DNA of 33,593 nucleotides from Burkholderiales bacterium (GTDB lineage Bacteria > Pseudomonadota > Gammaproteobacteria > Burkholderiales > Burkholderiaceae_C): contig JACPYV010000198.1 of NCBI GenBank assembly GCA_016195825.1, forward strand, positions 1 through 33,593, read 5' to 3'. This document shows positions 30,202 through 33,593 of this stretch, piece by piece; positions within the stretch are counted from its first letter, which is position 1; each line of letters opens with the position of its first letter. The position numbers were made by a program, and so were the translations under genes. The notes beneath the pieces are model-generated. The model searched no databases, had not been told where the DNA came from, and was given only the letters and a program-made list of their open reading frames with translations.

Positions 30202-30670
30202 GGTCGCAGGCATCCTGCTGCTGACACGGCCGGACGATCTGCCGGGCCGTTTTTTCAAGCGCGGCGAGGTGCTGGGTCACATCGACACCGCCGGCCCGCC
30301 GCTGGTGCGCGTCGTGCTGCCGCAGTGGCAGAGCGCGGCTGTGCGCGGCTTTGAGGTCAGGCTGCCGCAGCAGCCGGGTCACAGCTACGAGGCCAAGCTG
30401 GCGCGCAGCGTACCGGCGGCAGCGCGCGACCTGCCCAGCCCGGCGCTGGGGACGGCGGCCGGTGGTGACATTCCGCTGGACCCGCATGACCCCAAAGGCC
30501 TGCAGGCGCTGCAGACGCTGTTTGAGCATGAGCTGCAGCTGGGGCAGGACATGCCGTACCGGCAGATCGGCGCGCGCGTGCTGGTGCGGCTCGAGCATGA
30601 GTCGGAGCCGGTGGCGCTGCGGGTCTGGGACGGGCTGCGGCGGTTGTTCTTGTCGCACTTTCAGCTTTGA
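29756..30670 (+). CDS. M50-associated HlyD half, C-terminal part (frameshifted)
   Basis: 304 residues if started at TTG 29756; more likely it is the continuation of the M50 protein than a separate gene, since no Shine-Dalgarno is seen. It has a transmembrane span at about 19-40 (VLWISGALVVLLLFVIPMP). Next comes a lipoyl/HlyD-type half-motif (SQSAGFFSRLLVRPGTVVLEGQPVAEL, shown here in part as GTVVLEGQPVAEL), a short helical hairpin with AQAKHDAAFG and REQAALASLEGEAAKL, and a second half-motif with EVAGILLL and FFKRGEVLGHI. It ends TGA 30668-30670, with 24 bases to the next gene. As part of the fusion it would put an adaptor-like domain in the periplasm beside the protease. Confidence 0.8.
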   Translation: MKRLAGDPALEPQAGRVRRVLWISGALVVLLLFVIPMPHHSVATGVVWPSDNAVLRSQSAGFFSRLLVRPGTVVLEGQPVAELVDPALQARVAEQRGRLELAQAKHDAAFGVIGIVPARAALLAEEVRREQAALASLEGEAAKLIVRAEVAGILLLTRPDDLPGRFFKRGEVLGHIDTAGPPLVRVVLPQWQSAAVRGFEVRLPQQPGHSYEAKLARSVPAAARDLPSPALGTAAGGDIPLDPHDPKGLQALQTLFEHELQLGQDMPYRQIGARVLVRLEHESEPVALRVWDGLRRLFLSHFQL

Positions 30671-30694
30671 CGGGCGCTGCAGCGGCTTAACGCG

Positions 30695-32680
30695 ATGACC
30701 ACAGCCACGCTCCCCCTCGACATCGGCGAATCCCTCGCCCACGGCATCTTCCCCGAGCGTCGCGACGTCGACGAGCCCGTGCACGACCGCTTCGCCCGTG
30801 GCGTCCTCTGGCGACTGAAGCGCCGCTTCTTCCCCGCCGTGCCCACGCTGCGCGCGATGGCCGCAGCAGCCGGTGAACTCGAAGCCGAGATCCAGCGGCA
30901 GCCGGACCAGGAACTCCGCCGTCGCCTGCTCAAAGCCGCCCCCGCCGCCGTGCAGGCCGGCCGTGCCGCCGGTCTTGCCGAAGTGATGGCCCTGGTCCGC
31001 GAAGGTGCCCGCCGCAGCCTCGACAAACGCCCCTTTGACACACAGCTGATGGGCGCTGCTGTCCTGCTCGAAGGCCGCCTGGCCGAGATGCAGACCGGCG
31101 AAGGCAAGACCCTCACCGCCGGACTGGCCGCAGCCATCGCCGGTGCCGCCGGCTTGCCGACCCACGTCGTCACCGTCAACGACTACCTGGCCCGGCGCGA
31201 CTGCGAGCTGATGCAGCCGCTGTTCGCTTTCTTCGGCCTCACCGCCGGCGTGGTCTGGGCCACGCTGGAGCACGAAGCCAAGCGCGAGGCCTACCAGCGG
31301 CCCATCACCTACTGCACCAACCAGAGCCTGGTGTTTGACTACCTGCGCGACCGCGTCGCTGCCGGCGGCCGCGTCAGCCCGGCGCAGATGCAAGCACGGC
31401 AACTGCATGGTCGCCTGCCGCAGCCGTTGCTGTTGCACGGCCTGCACTTCGCCATCGTCGACGAGGCCGACTCCATCCTCATCGACGAGGCGCGCACGCC
31501 GCTGATCCTGTCCGAGAAGCAGGGCGAGCCGCCCGACGCCACCGACTACCAGCAGGCCTTGAAGATCGCCGCCAGGCTGAAGCTGGGCGAGCATTTCGGC
31601 ATCGACGCGGCCCGCCACAGCCTGCACTTCGAGGCCGCCGGCCTTCCCGCCGTGCGCGAGGCGGCCGAAGGCCTGGGCGGCGTCTGGGGCGTGGCGCGCG
31701 GGCGAGAGCATCTCGTGGGCCAGGCGCTGCGTGCGCTGCACCTGTTCCACCGTGACCAGCACTACGTCGTCATTGACGGCGCCGTTCAGATCGTCGACGA
31801 GTACACCGGCCGCGTGCTGGAAGGCCGCAGCTGGGAGGGTGGCCTGCACCAGATGATCGAGGCCAAGGAGGGGCTGGACCTGACTGAACCGGCGCGCACG
31901 CTGGCCCGGATCACCTTCCAGCGCTTCTTCTGCCGCTACCTGCGCCTGGCGGGCATGACCGGCACGGCGGCCGAGGTCGCGGGCGAGCTGAACCAGGTCT
32001 ACCGGCTGGACGTCGTACGCCTGCCCACGCACAAGCCCGACCAGCGTGTCACGCGGCCCGCACGGCTGCTGCGCACCCAGGGCGCCAAGTGGGCCGCCGT
32101 GCACGAGGCGGTCGCGGGCGAGCTGGCCGCAGGCCGGCCCGTTTTGGTCGGCACGCGCTCGGTGCGCGCGTCGGTCGCTCTGTCGGAGGAACTCGGTCCG
32201 CGCCAGGTCCACCGCGTCCTGAACGCGCGCCAGGACCAGGAAGAGGCCGACATCGTCGCCACGGCAGGCGAGCCCGGCGCGGTCACGGTGGCCACCAACA
32301 TGGCAGGCCGCGGCACCGACATCCACCTAGCGGATAGCGTCATTGCTGAGGGCGGTCTGGCCGTGCTGCTGACCGAGTTTCACGACTCTGCCCGCATCGA
32401 CCGGCAGCTCGTGGGCCGCGGTGCCCGCCAGGGCGACCCCGGCGTGGCGCTGGCCATCGTCGCCCTGGACGACGAGATCTTCACGGCCCATGCAGCCACG
32501 CTGCAGGCGCTGTTCGCCCGTGCCTTCGCTGGCGACGAGCTGCCGGGCTGGGCATTGGCCCTGTTGCGTCGCGCCGCGCAAGGCCACGCCGGCCGCCTGC
32601 ACGCGGCCATGCGCCGGCGCACGCTCAAGGCCGACCGCCAACTCGACAATCTGCTTGGATTCGCCGGAAACCAGATATGA
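30695..32680 (+). CDS. Short SecA-like translocase ATPase
   Basis: 661 residues against about 900 for housekeeping SecA. Conserved motor motifs: MQTGEGKT (132-139, Walker A), VDEADSILIDEARTPLILS (255-273, Walker B), IVDEYTGR and GGLHQMIEAKEG of the preprotein-crosslinking and NBD1 region, LAGMTGTA, PVLVGTRSV, NMAGRGTDI (535-543) and a variant motif VI, RQLVGRGARQGD (570-581), where SecA usually has LRGRSGRQGD. Only about 80 residues follow motif VI, so most of the helical scaffold, the helical wing and the C-terminal zinc-binding tail are absent. It should be an ATPase dedicated to one substrate or pathway rather than the general SecA. Its place between adaptor genes suggests the giant protein as substrate (inference). 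The stop overlaps the next start as ATGA. Confidence 0.9.
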   Translation: MTTATLPLDIGESLAHGIFPERRDVDEPVHDRFARGVLWRLKRRFFPAVPTLRAMAAAAGELEAEIQRQPDQELRRRLLKAAPAAVQAGRAAGLAEVMALVREGARRSLDKRPFDTQLMGAAVLLEGRLAEMQTGEGKTLTAGLAAAIAGAAGLPTHVVTVNDYLARRDCELMQPLFAFFGLTAGVVWATLEHEAKREAYQRPITYCTNQSLVFDYLRDRVAAGGRVSPAQMQARQLHGRLPQPLLLHGLHFAIVDEADSILIDEARTPLILSEKQGEPPDATDYQQALKIAARLKLGEHFGIDAARHSLHFEAAGLPAVREAAEGLGGVWGVARGREHLVGQALRALHLFHRDQHYVVIDGAVQIVDEYTGRVLEGRSWEGGLHQMIEAKEGLDLTEPARTLARITFQRFFCRYLRLAGMTGTAAEVAGELNQVYRLDVVRLPTHKPDQRVTRPARLLRTQGAKWAAVHEAVAGELAAGRPVLVGTRSVRASVALSEELGPRQVHRVLNARQDQEEADIVATAGEPGAVTVATNMAGRGTDIHLADSVIAEGGLAVLLTEFHDSARIDRQLVGRGARQGDPGVALAIVALDDEIFTAHAATLQALFARAFAGDELPGWALALLRRAAQGHAGRLHAAMRRRTLKADRQLDNLLGFAGNQI

Positions 32681-33525
32681 AAGCCTTGCCCCTGCTGCCG
32701 CTTTTTCTGCTGCTCTCGTCCGCTGCGCTGGCCCAGGCGCCCAAGCCCGCCCCCGCCGTGCCAGCTGCCCCGGCTGCACCCGCCGGCTACGACTGCCTGA
32801 TCGAGCCCAACCAGCGCATCGAGATCCGCAGCCCGGCCAACGCCCTCATCGACAAGGTATTGGTGGAGCGCGGCAGCCAAGTGCGCGCCGGCGACACGCT
32901 GGTGCTGCTGGATGGCAGCGTCGAGCGCGAGGCGCTGGCTGGCGCCCAGCAGCGTGCCGAGTCCGAGTCCGAGCTGCGCGTGGCCCGCGCCCGCGCCGAC
33001 TACGCCCGCGAGAAGTTCCGCCGCCGCGAGGACTTGCGCGAGCAAAACTACATCACCGCCCAGGACCGCGACGAGGCCCAGGCCGAGCTGCGCGTTGCTG
33101 AGGCCGAGCTGGCGCTGGCGGTCGACAATCGCCGCCTGGCGGGCATCGAGTCGCAACGGCTGAATGCGGTGCTGCGGCAGCGGGCACTGCGGGCCCCCTT
33201 CAACGGCGTCGTCACTGACCGCCTGCAGCACCCGGGCGAGCTGGCCTTCACGGGCGAGGGCTCGCGGCCCATTCTGAAGATGGCGCAGACCAACCCGTTG
33301 CGCGTGGAGGTCGTGCTGCCGGTGGGCCTGATGGGGCAGATCAAGGCCGGGCGGGCCGCCGAAATCACGCCCGAGTCGCCGCTCAAGGGCGCTTGGCGCG
33401 CGCAGATCAAGGTCGTCGACAGCGTGTTCGACTCCGCCAGCGGCTCCTTCGGCGTGCGGCTGGAGCTGCCCAACCCGAACGGCGACATCCCGGCGGGCGT
33501 GCGCTGCAAGGTCAGGTTCCTCTGA
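32677..33525 (+). CDS. Periplasmic adaptor (HlyD/RND membrane-fusion type)
   Basis: 282 residues, shorter than the usual 350-400. A signal peptide covers 1-19 (MKALPLLPLFLLLSSAALA), followed by a Pro/Ala-rich linker, so the mature protein is free in the periplasm. Barrel-sandwich halves are visible: IRSPANALIDKVLVERGSQV with GDTLVLLDG, and LRAPFNGVVTDRLQHPGEL. A coiled-coil hairpin rich in Ala/Arg/Glu lies between them (about 88-165). The C-terminal beta-barrel part (LRVEVVLPVGLMGQIKAGRAAEI, here cited by its core VEVVLPVGLMGQIKAG) ends soon after IPAGVRCKVRFL. GGAA-like GGAAA (32665-32669) is a modest ribosome site, and the ATGA overlap implies translational coupling to the SecA-like gene. 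It probably links an inner-membrane component to an outer-membrane channel not in the window. Confidence 0.9.
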   Translation: MKALPLLPLFLLLSSAALAQAPKPAPAVPAAPAAPAGYDCLIEPNQRIEIRSPANALIDKVLVERGSQVRAGDTLVLLDGSVEREALAGAQQRAESESELRVARARADYAREKFRRREDLREQNYITAQDRDEAQAELRVAEAELALAVDNRRLAGIESQRLNAVLRQRALRAPFNGVVTDRLQHPGELAFTGEGSRPILKMAQTNPLRVEVVLPVGLMGQIKAGRAAEITPESPLKGAWRAQIKVVDSVFDSASGSFGVRLELPNPNGDIPAGVRCKVRFL

Positions 33526-33542
33526 GCTGAGGGCAAGGCCGA

Positions 33543-33560
33543 TGGCGCACCGCTGCGCCA
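33543..33560 (+). terminator. Hairpin after the last gene, possible terminator
   Basis: TGGCGCA, loop CCGC, TGCGCCA form a perfect seven-pair stem 17 bases after the adaptor stop. No T-tract follows (only CTTTCCC about 25 bases later), so intrinsic termination is uncertain. The remaining bases to 33593 show no gene. Confidence 0.35.
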
Positions 33561-33593
33561 GCCTCTAGGCTAGGGCCTTTCCCAGCGGAGCCC

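Overview
The window is high-GC DNA, almost entirely coding on the + strand. It reads as one co-directional block of closely packed genes from a diderm, probably a betaproteobacterium of the Burkholderiales (Leptothrix/Rubrivivax/Roseateles type). That placement is an inference from the GC-rich codon use and from a PEP-CTERM protein with the typical VPEP-hydrophobic-RRRAR tail. I see no rRNA, tRNA, insertion sequence, CRISPR array or integrase.

Region 1 (1-25990) is the 3' part of one giant gene. The frame is already open at base 2, so the start lies upstream. At least 8,662 residues are visible, with a mosaic of extracellular modules. In order: short HG-turn repeats, filamentous-haemagglutinin-like beta-helix, RTX calcium-binding repeats, propeller-like blades, a first right-handed beta-helix, a jelly-roll module, and four Ig plus beta-helix cassettes. 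Two of those cassettes are tandem 2.76 kb copies carrying golvesin-like and malectin domains. Then come a nidogen-like domain, cadherin/PKD-type domains, eight exact-length 95-residue Ig repeats, and two copies of a Big_5-like/cohesin-like/dockerin unit. It should be a very large surface or matrix adhesin with many potential glycan- and calcium-binding sites.

Region 2 (26017-33525) follows with gaps of 61 bases or less, or with overlaps, and looks like the partner machinery. It holds a small exported PEP-CTERM protein whose body resembles a cohesin fold; a two-GAF/transmembrane/HlyD fusion; a PqqD-like/M50 metalloprotease/HlyD fusion broken by one extra base in a C4 run near 29740; a short SecA-like ATPase lacking most of the C-terminal scaffold; and a periplasmic HlyD/RND-type adaptor. 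No HlyB-type ABC ATPase or TolC-type outer-membrane protein is in the window.

Working model (inference): the downstream genes export, process and hold the giant protein. The SecA-like motor and the three adaptor-type proteins handle transport, the PqqD-like domain and M50 site handle recognition or cleavage, and the PEP-CTERM cohesin-like protein may hold the dockerin-bearing C-terminus at the envelope. This gene combination is the main candidate for a little-described system here.
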